From assembly GCF_019578655.1 (NCBI RefSeq), contig NC_063264.1, forward strand, positions 11,511,213 through 11,575,212: 64,000 nt of DNA, given 5' to 3'. Origin of the DNA: Ricinus communis (lineage: Eukaryota > Streptophyta > Magnoliopsida > Malpighiales > Euphorbiaceae). The notes under the pieces were generated by a model. That model saw only the letters and a program-made list of their open reading frames with translations, had not been told where the DNA came from and made no database searches. The position numbers were made by a program, and so were the translations under genes. Positions 45,561 through 57,368 of the stretch are shown here, piece by piece; position 1 is the stretch's first letter, and the number at the start of each line of letters is the position of its first letter.

Positions 45561-46420
45561 TTTCCATTGCACCATACGGAATGGCTCCATTAGAATTGAA
45601 AGAATTAAAGAAGCAATTAGAAGAGTTACTTGATAAAGGTTTCATCGGGCCAAGTACTTCACCTTGGGGAGCACCCGATTCATTTGTGAAGAAAAGGATG
45701 GTAGTATGCGATTATGTATTGATTATAGGCAATTGAATAGGATTACGTTGAAGAATAAATATCCATTGCCGAGAATTGATGATTTGCTTGATCGGTTAAA
45801 AGGTGCAACCGTGTTCTCTAAAATTGATTTAAGATCGGGTTATTGGCAACTCCGGGTTGAAGAGAAATCTATTGCCAAGACAAACATTCGAACAAGGTAT
45901 GGGCACTATGAATTTATTGTGATGCCATTTGGTTTAACAAATGCTCCTGTTGTTTTTATGTCACTGATGAATAAGACTTTCCAGCCATATTTAGATCACT
46001 TTGTTATTGTGTTCATTGATGATATTCTGATTTACTCTAGAAGCCCAGAAGAGCATGAACAACACTTGAGAATTGTTTCTACGGATTTTGAGGGAAAACA
46101 GTTGTATGCAAAATTCAACAAATGCGAGTTTTGGATGGAGGAAATTGCATTCTTAGGGCATATTATTTCTAAACATGGAGTGCAACCAGATTCATCAAAG
46201 ATTAAAGCAATTATTGAATGGGAACCGCCTAGAAATGTTTCTGAAGTTCGAAGTTTTCTTGGGTTAGCTGGCTATTATAGAAGATTTGTAAAAGATTTTT
46301 CAGTTATTGCTAAGCCTCTAACAACTTTGTTAAAGAAGAATGTGCCATTCCAGTGGACGGAGTTATGTGATCAAAATTTTCAAGAGTTGAAGAAAAGGCT
46401 TACTACTACACCGATACTCG
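45561..46420 (+). CDS. Reverse transcriptase of the Tekay-like element (frame break near 45680)
   Basis: The N-terminal end lies in the upstream frame ([26 protein letters not shown]); from about 45680 the downstream frame carries [67 protein letters not shown] (catalytic Asp pair at 46018-46023) and [20 protein letters not shown] copies the element RNA into DNA. All catalytic motifs are present. The frame break separates it from the protease, so expression as one polyprotein is not possible from this sequence as written. Confidence 0.93.
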
Positions 46421-46947
46421 CATTGCCATCTAAAAATGGAGGTTATGTTGTATATACTGATGCTTCCTGGCAAGGACTTGGATGTGTCTTAATGCAGCAT
46501 GGGAAGGTTATAGCTTATGCTTCAAGACAATTACGACCTCATGAGCTGAATTATCCTACACATGATCTTGAATTAGCAGCTTTTGTACATGCATTGAAGA
46601 TATGGCGACATTATTTATACGGGGAGACATTTCAGATATTTACTGATCATAAGAGTTTGAAATATATCCCTACGCAGAAAGAGTTGAATCTAAGACAACG
46701 AAGATGGATTGAGCTTTTGAAAGATTATGATTGCACTATTGATTATCATCCTGGAAAAGCAAATGTTGTTGCTGATGCTTTAAGTAGGAAGTCAGTGGAA
46801 AATTTCTCAAGTATGATTTGTTACAATGTAGAATATTTAGTTGCACTTAGAGCTATGGATGTGAAGTTTTATGTTTATGACAATGATCTGTTAGCCACAT
46901 TACAAGTAAAGCCTTTGATTGGAGATAAAATTAAAGATGCAGTGTGA
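46421..46947 (+). CDS. RNase H of the Tekay-like element
   Basis: Continuous with [69 protein letters not shown] and [17 protein letters not shown]. The Asp-Glu-Asp active-site residues are present. The frame ends at 46947 in a stop after a frame change near 46935; integrase follows in another frame. Confidence 0.92.
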
Positions 46948-47805
46948 AGATTCTTATTTGCAAAGGATGAAGGGTAGAGTACAAGAAGGAAAGAATACAC
47001 AATTTGTGTTGAAAGATGATGGTGTGTTATTGAATAGAAATCGTGTATGTGTACCTGATGTAGGAAATTTGAGAAAGGAAATCATGCATGAAGCGCACTA
47101 TGCACCTTATGCAATGCATCCTGGAAGTACCAAAATGTACAAAAATTTGAAGCCTTATTATTGGTGGCCGGCAATGAAGAAGGATGTGGCGAATTTGTGA
47201 GTAAGTGTTTGACATGTCGGCAAGTGAAAGGAGAGCACGGGCACTGCAGGTAAACTTCATTCTTTAACTATACCTGTGTGGAAGTGGGATAAGATTACTA
47301 TGGATTTTGTTATGGGATTGCCGCGTACATTTAACAAGCATGATGCTATTTGGGTAATTGTTGATCGACTTACTAAATGTGCTCATTTCTTACACCGAAG
47401 CAAACAGATTCACTTGATAAACTTGCTGAATTGTATATTTCTGAGATTGTTAGATTGCATGGTGTGCCTATATCTATTGTATCAGATAGGGATCCCAGAT
47501 TTACTTCTCGTTTCTGGGAGAGTTTGCAGAAAGCATATGGTACTAAGCTTCATTTCAAGATGCGACTTTTCATCCCTCAAACAGATGGGCAATCAGAAAG
47601 AACTATTCAGACATTAGAAGATATGATGAGGGCTTGCACACTTGAGTTCAAGGGTAACTGGGATGATTACATACCACAGATGGAATTTGCGTATAACAAC
47701 AGTTTTCATTCTAGTATCGGTATGGCTCCTTATGAAGCTTTATATGGGAGGAAATGTAGAAGTCCGGGTATACTTTGGGATGTTGAAGGTTTAAGAGCGA
47801 CTTGA
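46919..47805 (+). pseudogene. Integrase of the Tekay-like element, frame-broken
   Basis: The zinc-binding part shows HEAHYAPYAMHPGSTKMY and KNLKPYYWWPAMKKDV (47090-47190), with KCLTC after a frame change near 47195. The core begins at [14 protein letters not shown] (47283) and continues after another change near 47395 with [35 protein letters not shown] and QMEFAYNNSFHSSIGMAPYE. The catalytic Asp, Asp and Glu are all visible. Integrase inserts the DNA copy. Four frame changes (about 46935, 47195, 47260, 47395) mean it is not made intact from this copy. Confidence 0.9.
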
Positions 47806-48379
47806 AGGTCCAGAATTGGTACAAGAAGCAGTGGATAAAATAGAGATAGTTAAAAAGAATTTGAAAGTAGCACAAGATGACAAAGAGTTATGCTTTGATT
47901 TGCATCGAAGGGAAATGGAATATATTGTGGGTGATAAAGTTTTCTTGCGGGTATCACCATCGAAAGGAATATTAGGGTTTGGTAAACAAGGGAAATTGAG
48001 TCCGAGGTATGTAGGACCTTATGAAATTATTGAAAGAGTTGGACCATTGGCTTATAGGTTAGCATTACCTACAGAGTTGTCTTCTATTCATGATGTTTTT
48101 CACGTTTCTATGTTAAGGCGATATAGATCAGATCCTAGTCATATCATTCTAGAGCCAGAGATAGAAATCACAGAAAAGTTGACATATGTGGAAGAACTGA
48201 TAGAAATTCTTGATCGAAGGGTTAAGAAATTGAGAAATAAAGACATTCCTATGGTCAAAATTAAGTGGAGTCATCATTCACCAAGAGAAGCAACTTGGGA
48301 AGTGGAAGAGCATATGAGACAGAAGTATCCGCATCTATTCCATTGTAATGTTGGTGAGTTGTTAAAATTTCGGGGATGA
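47806..48379 (+). CDS. Integrase C-terminal and chromodomain-like segment
   Basis: A 187-residue open frame (47816-48379) with [53 protein letters not shown], then [20 protein letters not shown] and [12 protein letters not shown] (about 48250-48340), the chromodomain-like tail of plant chromoviruses thought to guide insertion into heterochromatin. It is separated from the integrase core by a frame change near 47805. Insertion of the element into a tandem array fits that targeting but does not prove it. Confidence 0.88.
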
Positions 48380-48387
48380 AATTTCAT

Positions 48388-48400
48388 AAGGAAGGGAGAG
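48388..48400 (+). other. Polypurine tract of the Tekay-like element
   Basis: AAGGAAGGGAGAG, one base before the TG of the 3' LTR at 48402. Confidence 0.88.
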
Positions 48401-48401
48401 T

Positions 48402-50715
48402 TGTAACGCCTGCATTTTCTCATCATCCATGTTATGTGCATTTACATTTAATCATTGGGCACATGATGGTATATCAATGATATTTTTATTTTATGAGAAC
48501 ATATATATATTAATTATAAGTAGAGAATAAGAAGCATGATATTAGATTATTAATTTAGATAAGTTGATTAAGTACGTGGGTTATGTGTATTAAGCCTTAA
48601 GACTTAATTGAACCAATAGTTGAAAGTTGGGTAAATAGATTGGACTTAAAAGATACAATTAAAAGTTAGTACCTATATATGGTTAGTAAGAATTAATTTA
48701 GGGTGATAAAAATAGTTTAGTAGGTGGTGGCATTAAGAGAGGAATATTGGAAATTGGAACCATGAGTAAGCTCATTTTACCTCTTCATTTCTCTAAAATT
48801 CGTACATGGCCAAAAACACAAAATTTGGAATAAGAGAGAGGAGTGGAATACCTAGAAAAACTTAAGATTAAGATAGGATTTTGCCAACTATTGAAGGAGC
48901 CAAGCTAAAGCTAAAGGATTTAAGCATATTAGCAACCCAAAAGCTGAAATTGGTAAGTTGTTACTTGAGTGTTATTAATTTGTCATTAGGGTTCTTGATT
49001 ACAAATTGGAAAAACTTCATTTGATGCTCTCATTGATTAATTAAAGGTCTGATTATCATGAATTAGTAGAGTATTGAATGATTGCATAAAGATTAAGCTT
49101 GATTTAAGTTTAAGTATGTTAAGATAGAAAACTGTCAAAATTCCAGCAACCTTGATGTTCTGTATTTTAGGCATAACATGGGTTATATAAGTCCAAATTA
49201 AGCTTAATTGGTGTCTATGGAAATTTTAAAGAGTCCTCTATAACTTTGTAGTTTTGTGATTTTGCTATTTTTGCCGTTTTGGTTGCTTAAATTGAGCAAA
49301 CAGATTGCTGCTCGGGTATAACTAGCTGTATGACCCTTGCTCAGTAATTTGAAAATAATTAAATCTATAGAAGTCGGAATTGAGTAATTCTTCTTGGAGA
49401 TGAAACTAGACACATAAATGGATATGTCTATTTAATATGAGATTTTTGTATTAAGCCAATTTTGCCCAGCAATAAATATACCTTGGTACTAAATTCTGTC
49501 TAGAAAACAGAAATGTTGGAGATTAGTTTTATGCAATTTATTGATGTTAATTTGAGTTAAATTGGTATTTAACTAGATGGGAAATGTTTATAGGATATTA
49601 AAACAGTAATTGAGAGTCTTAGATGAAGAGTTAGACCTATGAATTAGAGAGGGGATGATCTTGTAATGCATTAGAACTCGCATTTACATGAATATTTGTA
49701 ATATGCATGAAATGTGAATTGATGAATGTGTTGACAGGTACTCAAAGGCCTGGAAAGAAAGTTGTGGAGAAAGGAGGTTCTTATATGCTAAAGGAATAAG
49801 TATATTTTGAGTAAGTAAATAGTTAATATTTGCTATGTTCATATATTTAATCAAATGTTCCGCAAATAGTTGCGTTTGCTTAATATTGTTTATGTTTGAA
49901 TGACTGAGATGGAAATGATTGGTGTTGAGTGGAACAATTGTTATTGCTGAAATATGATATAAGTGAAATGATTGAATTGTGATGTTAAGTGCATATGTGC
50001 ATGTGAATGGTGGATTCCCCTGTGAAAGAGAAAGATATATATATAAAGCCTTGGGAGGCTAAAGCCTAGAGAGGCTATAAAAGTGTATAATGTGAGATGA
50101 GGCGGAGCAGCTTACGTGTGTGATATGTGAGGATGAGGCGGAGCAGCACATTAAAGGGGATCCACAAGCCGTGAGAACTAACCATAATTGTTGAATTGTA
50201 TTTCTTCTATTATGGTTGTAATGAATTGAGTAGAATGGTATGACTTTATACCTAAACTATGAATATCATGGAAAGTTATGTGATTGGGTGGAGATTGTAT
50301 TAAGTGTATATGATATAGATTATGTTGATTATTTATTTACTAAGCTGGAGGCTCACCCCTCTCCAAAATTTTTCTTTTCAGGTTTGTAAATAGTAGTGCA
50401 TCCGTTGGTTATATGCGAAGTCTAGCTTTTAGCAGTTCTGTCAAGTTGGGCCAGTTTTGTGAAGTCTCCTCCCCGATGCATTTTTGTATGCGGTTATGTG
50501 ATATATATGGAAGTATGCCTTATAAGGCATAAGAAGATGTTTGTAATACTTGTTAAATGATGTTTAAGTATAATCATATGTTTATATGTTAATAACCTTG
50601 TGTCTGGATTCTTAACAACCTACATATTGACCTATCTACCTGTAGTATATATTCTACGACGCTTGTATGCTTCCTGGCTAATGTTTATTGGTTAGCATGT
50701 GATGGGGGTGTTACA
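48402..50715 (+). repeat. 3' LTR of the Tekay-like element
   Basis: 2314 bp, TGTAACGCCTGC...GGGGTGTTACA, followed by the target duplication gttat. It carries two copies of gatgaggcggagcagc (about 50096-50111 and 50133-50148) around a short spacer; the solo LTR at 2850-5119 has one. Confidence 0.96.
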
Positions 50716-53205
50716 GTTATATTTGTAAATATGAGACAAGAACATCGTAAGAGCGGTATATTTTGAAATGTGAGAAAGCAACCCCATAAGAGAGGTATAT
50801 TTTTTAGTATGAGAAAATACACCTATAAGATGTCATATACTTGTGAGTATGAGAGAACAACATTGTAAGAGGAGCATATTTTTTAGTATGAGAAAACAAC
50901 ACAATAAGAGGATTATATTTGTTAATATGAGAAAACAACATTATAAGGGAGATATATTTGTAAGTATGAGAAAAGAACTCTATAAGAGTGGTATATTATA
51001 AAAATGAGGAAACAATCCTATAAGAGGATTATTTTTGTGAGTATGAGAAAACAACCCCATAAAAAGTGATATATCTTTTAGTATTAGGAAATAACCTTAT
51101 AAGAAATTATATATTTGGTGAGTATAAGGAAACAACCCTGAAAGAAGGGTTTATTTATAAATATGAGAAAGCAACCTCGTAAGAGAGATATACTTTTTAG
51201 TATGAGAAAGCACACCTATAAGAGGTGGTATACTTGTGAGTATGAGAGAACCATATCATTATAGGGGTATATCTTTTAGTATGAGAAAACAACACAATAA
51301 GAGGGCTATATTTCTTAATATGAGAGAAGAACATTTGCAAGAGAGGTATATTTGTGAGTATGAGAAAAGAACCTCGTAGTAGTGATATATTATAAAAATG
51401 AGGAAACAACCTCATAATAGGGTTATATTTGTATGTATGAGAAAAGAACCCCATCAAAAGTGATATATTTTTCAGTCTTAGGAAACAATCCCATAAAAGA
51501 TAATATATTTGGTGACTATTAGGAAAGAAACCCGAAAGAGGGTATATTTATAGATATAAGAAGCAATCGTGTAAGGGAGTTATATTTTTTAGTATGAGAA
51601 AACACACATATAAAAGGTGGTGTACTTATGAGTGTGAGAAAATAACGTCGAGAGGGGCATATTTTTTAGTATGAGACAACAACACAATAAGAGGATTATA
51701 TTTGTTAATATGAAAAGATAACATTGTAAGAGAGGTATATTAATGAGTATGAGAAAAAAGAACCCCAAAAAAGTGGTAGATTATAAAAATGAGGAAACAA
51801 CAACGTAAAAGGGTTATATTTGTGAGTATGAGAAAATAAACCCAAAAGAGGTGATATATTTTTCTAGTATTAGGAAACAACCCTGTAAAAGGTCATATAT
51901 TTAGTGAGTATTAAAAAACAACCTTTAAAGAGGGTTATATTTGTAAATATGAGAAAGTAATCCCATAAGAGAGGTATACTTTTTAGTATGAGAAAACACA
52001 CTTGTAAGAGGTTGTATACTTGTGAGTATGAGAAAATAACATCATTAGTGTGGTATATTTTTTAAAATGAGAAAACTACACCATAGTAGGGCTATATTTA
52101 CTAATATGAGAAAACCACATTGTAAGAGAGGTATATTTGTGAGTATGAGAAAAGAACGCCATAGGAGTGGTATATTATAAAAATGAGGAAACAACCCCGT
52201 AAGAGGGTTATATATATGAGTGAGAAAATAACCCCATAAGAAGTGATATAATTTTTAGTATTAGGAAACAACCCCGTAGAAAGTGATATATTTGGTGAGT
52301 ACTAGGAAACAATCCCAAAATAGGGGTATATTTATAGATATGAGAAAGCAACCTCGTAAGAAAGATATATATTTTAGTATGTGAAAACACACTTGAAAGA
52401 GATAGTATAATTGTGAGTATGAGAAAACAACATTGTAAGAGGGTTACATATATTTTAGTATGCGTAAACAACATGGTAACAGGGGTATATTTGTGAGTCT
52501 AAGATATGAACCTCGTAGAGGGGTATATTTGTGAATAACCAAATAAGAGCAGTATATTTTTTAGTATGAGAACTAAACCCTGTAAGAGCCGATACATTCA
52601 TGAGTATGAAAAAACAACCTTATAGAGAGGTATATTTATAAATATGAGAAAACAACCCCATAATAGGGGTATATTTGTGAGTATGAGAAAACAGCCTCGT
52701 AAGAGAGGTATATTTCAAAGTGTGAGAAAACAACCTCGTAAGAGGACTATGTTCATTAGTATGACGAAATAACACAATATGAGGGGTATATTTATAAATA
52801 TGAAAAACAACTTTGTATGAGAGGTATATTTATAAATATGAGAGAGCGACCCTATAAGAGGAGTATATTTGTGAGTATAGGAAAACAACCATATAAGAGG
52901 GGTATTATTTATAAGTAATAAAAAATAATCGCATAAGAGGATTACATTTGTGAGTTTGAGAAATAACCCCATAAAAAGTGATATGTTTGTGAATAATAGG
53001 AAACAACCCCGTAAAATAATTATATTTGTAAATATAAGAAAACAACTCCGTAAGAAGATTGTAGTTGAAAATATAAGAAGCAACCCCGTAAGATATGTGT
53101 ATTTTTTAGTATGACAAAACACACCTGTAAGAGGTAGTATACCTCTGAGTATGAGAGAACAACACAATAAGAAGGTTATATTTTTTAATATGTTAAAACA
53201 ATATT
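50716..53205 (+). repeat. 39-bp minisatellite array 3, right part, with about 392-bp higher-order period
   Basis: About 63 copies of the 39-bp unit. A unit variant containing cacacctataagaggt recurs at 50818, 51211, 51603, 51997 and 52388 (spacings 393, 392, 394, 391), and a second variant (gtattaggaaa) at 51081, 51475, 51867 and 52258 (394, 392, 391). Ten monomers can be counted between 50819 and 51211. After about 52480 the order changes to the arrangement also seen at 40930-41430. The right end fades into a Tat-type LTR near 53205. Confidence 0.93.
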
Positions 53206-54247
53206 ATTCCTTACAAACACAGTAGTTCATATACAAACACTCGAAATAACACATATAGTTTACTTAAGTCTAGCCTATTTTTATTAAGCCTAGCCCATGC
53301 TACAATTTATTAATCTAATTTAGTATTTAATTATGTACAAGACCCTAGTAGTCTAGCCCAATTATAAATTATATTTTACCAGGCTTTTAATCTTATATGG
53401 ACTACTTGTCATGATAAGGCCCAATTATGCGAACATAAATCTAATACGGCCCAACTGACCTAACTAAAATATGGTAAAACCCGTAAGATGTATATTGATT
53501 TTAGAATTTAAGCCCAATTACCATTGATTAGCCTAATGAACTACAATTTTCATGTTGGGTTTAATTTTAACCTAAAGTCTGTGTCTTATTTTAGTTAAGC
53601 AGTCATGTTACAGCTTTTTGACATGCATTAAAATAAAGTGTAGAAAGTAAATCTAACTTTTAAAAATCCGGCCTACAACTAAAGAGAGAGAAATAAAAGG
53701 CGTAAAACTAAATACAGTACATGAATAACTCAAGAAATATGTCAACAATTCATAAAAATCCAAAAATTAGGCCTGAGGTGAGCTAAGCCGATCAGCTCTC
53801 GGGCTTCTTCAGGCTAATTTCTATAGTTCCTTTGCTAATCCCACGTCCCATAGCTAATTTCATATGCATAGAAGGTTAAAAAATTAATTAAAACATGAAA
53901 AAGACAAGATAAAATATGTAAGTAACATCATATAAAACTAAGAACCCTAAAAAAAGTCATGCAAACCCTAATAATTTGAACATGTAGTAGACAGACATGG
54001 CAGAAAATACAAATTCAATCATATAATCCTAATCGTTTGACTAATCAGATTCAAAATCTAAAAGTAGACATATTATCATATTGAAATCCTAATGTATTAG
54101 ACAGACATATTATCAAATTGAAAACCTAATAAATTCAGCGACATATTAATCTATAAGAAATCCTAATCTAATCACATCAATTATAGAAAATAAGAAATAA
54201 AGGAAATCCTAATCATGTTTCTAAAAGGCATAAAAGAATAGCAAAAC
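53206..54247 (-). repeat. Tat-type LTR 4, 3' part
   Basis: Reverse complement of the second half of LTR 2 (20820-21480): 'gcctacaactaaa' at 53682, agccgatcagctct at 53790, 'aagcccaattaccat' at 53511. It is interrupted at 54247 by an Athila insertion and continues at 58881/59028. Confidence 0.65.
54101..54247. repeat. 147-bp direct duplication, left copy
   Basis: Identical over 147 of 147 bases to 58881-59027. It belongs to the Tat-type LTR and is contiguous with LTR sequence on its left only. Confidence 0.95.
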
Positions 54248-55650
54248 TATTTCCACAACAGAGAGTATTCAACACATCTCAAAGGATACTCAATCATAAA
54301 TCAAATTATAAATCATTAACAAAGAATGGAAATAATATTAATGCATGAGTAACTTAAATGACAACTCAACACAAACATCATGAACCAATGCCTCACAGGG
54401 AACACTCAAGTCGTTCAAAGTGTATATTAGGTGAATAACAAATCCCTCAAAGCAAATGCACAAGACCCGCTCACCATAAGCTTGCTTATAAATCATATCT
54501 TCGCTACTGTGAATAAGTAAATACCAAAATCAAAGGGTCTTTACCAAGGTTGTAATGGGGCTAGGGTAAAGGTACGGAGATTTGGACAGAAGTATGAAAA
54601 TGCTGGAATAAGATCACAAAAAGAATCATTCACTAAAATCCCTACTTCATAGAATAACACTCGCAAATGCTCTAAATCCAATAAAAAGATAAATAATTAA
54701 AGAGATTTGTTTATTATATTTTTTTTTTCTTCTTCTTCTTTTTTTTCTCTTTTTTTTTTTTTTAAAGAAATGAACTAGCAGCTAATTAGCGACCGCCGCA
54801 TACAACTCGAATAAACATAAAGAATAACAAATACAAATTGGATCAAAGGGAGCATTTAAAATATCAAAAAGATTTAGTGAATTTATCAACATAGCAACTA
54901 GCATTTTAATCCCACATAAAGTTGAACATATCACATAAAGAAATTCCAGCATAAGGGTAAAGGAAAGATAAATGTAAAGAATGGTATAATTGAAGTGTAT
55001 AGGTGTAGATTATGAAGAAAAGGTTAAGGCTAAAAAACTGGCTAACTAATGGAAACATAAGGTGATAGGCTTTTGGTCAAATGTGGGGAATCCTAAATCG
55101 CCCAAATCATCTCATGGTATTCACAATATTCATGTAACTTCAACATGCATTACAAAGCAAGTTCTAAAAGCAAAGTTAAGTACAATGCACACTCAAACAA
55201 GAAATATAAAGAGCATAAGTATAATGAATGCTCAACTGGCTCAAAATCTCACTTTCAGGTGTGGTATTAGGTGCAGTTGGTTCGCAACATCATTAATTGA
55301 ATCATTACTTAAGAAACACATGCATATGATATTATCAACGTTCTAAGTTAAAATTCGACAATTCGAAAAAACAATTAAATAACACCGGTTTAACCCGGCA
55401 GGGTTGATGTGTAAAACATCAAAAATTGTTTTCTAAGGACAATGAACAACAAAGAAAAGTAACTACAATTCTATAAATCAAGTCATCAATCAGCTCAAAA
55501 ATAGCATACTCAAGTGCATAAAAACACAGTGTCCTAACATCCCCTAAAAATACACAACACCTAGCCATAGCAATTTCAGATATATTAAAAATCCATATGA
55601 GAGATTAAGGTTTACCCATAAGCACCCCACACTTGAAGAACACACTGTCC
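54248..55650 (-). other. 3' noncoding tract of the gag-only Athila derivative
   Basis: Collinear with 804-2240 and 23557-25060 through 'cgctactg.gaataa', 'atgtaacttcaacatgc' and the PPT-like box at 55625-55634. It contains a long pyrimidine run at 54719-54763. No gene seen. 55650-55990 is A-rich spacer with the post-integrase marker 'cctcccaaaagcgcttcttt' near 55955-55974. Confidence 0.65.
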
Positions 55651-56002
55651 TCAGTGTAAAATGTTATGGATACCCCGCATGGAATGCTCAACTCAGATAA
55701 CAAAGGCAATACAATCCAAGTGCATGACATGTATGAAAAATAAAGTAAATAAATGCAGAAAAATAAACAGATCTAGGGGATCGCCTGATCATCCATCGAG
55801 GCCGATGTTGTGGAAATTCGATTGCCTCCCTGAGAATCCGAAAATAATAAAATAAAGAAATAAAATTAAAACTGAAAATATGAAAACTAAAACTAATAAA
55901 ATGTTTCAAAACAAAAGGTTAAAATATTAAAGATTAAAGATAAAGTTTGGGGTGCCTCCCAAAAGCGCTTCTTTTTTATGTGATGAGTCTTCTTAGCTGG
56001 AC

Positions 56003-57177
56003 TCATGGTGAAAGGCAAATGGGCGTGATCAATGACCATCCATCCTTCTTCCAAGCAAATGTCTTCAAGTATCCGCTTAGAGGGATAATCGTCAATTTCC
56101 TCTTCCCGACTATCAAACAAGCTGCCAATATGATGGGCAAGACTCGCTCCTCGTATAATTGGATGTAGTCGTGATGCTCTATGGGCTCTTCCAATTTGAA
56201 AGCTGGAGTTTCAACAATTGGAAGGATCGATGGTTGGGCAATCTCTTCAGGAGTGTCGATGGTTTTCTTCAGTCCCTGGCTTGGTTCACTTGCTATGAGA
56301 AACTCGAGCTCCTCCAAGACTTCTTCATTGGACAACTCGTGCTCATCTTCCATCATCGAGGGGACTTGTGGAAAATCTACCAACAATTCCACTAATCGCA
56401 ACTCAAAGATCATCAACTGTACATTCCCGCTGATAGTCTTTCGGAGGATCATGTTTGCCTCTTCCTTTCCGGTTCTATCTCCATGTTCAAAGAGTCGTCC
56501 TACACATAAGCATCATCGTCAAATATAATAGATAAACCAGAAAAATTCTCACCTGAACGCAAAGTGATGGCGCTCAAATGCTCCTCGGATTCAGTAGCGT
56601 TTGATGGAGTTTCCAATTGCTCTGCCGCTAGTAACTGAAAGATCAAGCCTACTTGATGCTCTATGTACTTAATCGAGGCTTGTTGATCTTCAAGTATCCT
56701 CTCTGTTTGTTGGAATCTGTCATCAAGACTTGTAATGAACCTCATCATCAGCTCCTCCGACACTAACTCTTCATCTTGAGTTGAAGGTGCAACATTAGGC
56801 TGCTGATGTAGTTGCTGAATTCCTAGTGGTTCTTGGCCATCTAAGCTCCATCCAAAGGATGAATGAGTGCTCCACTCTTGATTGTAGGTGCTTCCATACG
56901 AGTCATTTGGCCAACTTCCCGTATAATTCACCTGTTCACAGTTATAAGAACAATGAGCAACATCACTATACAATGGACAATCGTTAAACACATGTAAACC
57001 ACAACAAAATTCACAATAGACTTGAGATGAAAGGATAGGAGAAGAGAGTTGATCGGTAGCCCTGCAAAACGATTCCACTCGAGCATCTAAAGATGCACGG
57101 GCATCCCAATTTTTAGCACTCTCTTGGTTCCTATTCTCATTTTCCAATGCGTCATACAAAGATTTTGAGTTTAGCAT
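56003..57177 (-). pseudogene. Athila gag (gag-only derivative), nearly open
   Basis: A minus frame at 57177-56500 (225 residues) starts MLNSKSLYDALENENRNQES and includes a zinc-finger-like YCEFCCGLHVFNDCPLYSDV, an acidic stretch, ELMMRFITSLDDRFQQTERI in a probable coiled coil, and HLSAITLRSGENFS, the conserved AITLRSG block at the end of Athila gag. A second frame (56452-56003) continues with PSMMEDEHELSNEEVLEELE. Gag would build the particle. The N-terminal gag core typical of autonomous copies appears shortened, and pol is deleted right after it. The order and motif fit Athila gag; the exact start is uncertain because the first ATG gives a protein beginning well inside the usual gag. Confidence 0.75.
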
Positions 57178-57344
57178 TGAACCTCCTTATCATTCACTAT
57201 CTGAATCATAAACTTAAGCTAAATAAATATGTACAAATAAAATAAAATAAATAAATAAATAAAAATAAAAATCACAAAATAATAACAAAGAAAAAAAAAT
57301 GGCTAAATTAACAAATAGCAAATTTCACTCTAGTTTTCAAACAT

Positions 57345-57362
57345 TCCCCGGCAACGGCGCCA
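57345..57362 (-). other. Primer binding site, tRNA-Asp type, intact
   Basis: TGGCGCCGTTGCCGGGGA on the minus strand, 6 bp from the LTR. This is the standard Athila primer site and fixes the orientation of the element. Confidence 0.95.
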
Positions 57363-57368
57363 AAAACT

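Larger units (their letters stand above)
41431..50715 (+). mobile_element. Tekay-like Ty3/gypsy chromovirus, nearly complete
   Basis: LTR (41431-43559), PBS, gag, protease, RT, RNase H, integrase with C-terminal chromodomain-like segment, PPT and LTR (48402-50715). Target duplication gttat at 41426-41430 and 50716-50720 is perfect and lies inside the 39-bp array. LTRs begin TGTAACG and end GTTACA. By eye the LTRs differ by roughly two dozen substitutions over 2.1 kb, plus one 177-bp deletion in the 5' LTR, so the insertion is recent compared with all other elements here. The coding region nevertheless has at least nine frame changes. The order RT-RNase H-integrase plus a terminal chromodomain-like segment places it in the chromoviruses; Tekay/Del is my best guess. 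Confidence 0.93.

Noticed and set aside
45253..45645. 130-residue minus-strand ORF
   Set aside because: Exact antisense shadow of the protease-RT region of the Tekay-like element.
52208..53167. Long minus-strand open frames across the 39-bp array
   Set aside because: The period is a multiple of three; open frames follow automatically. No start, promoter or conservation evidence.
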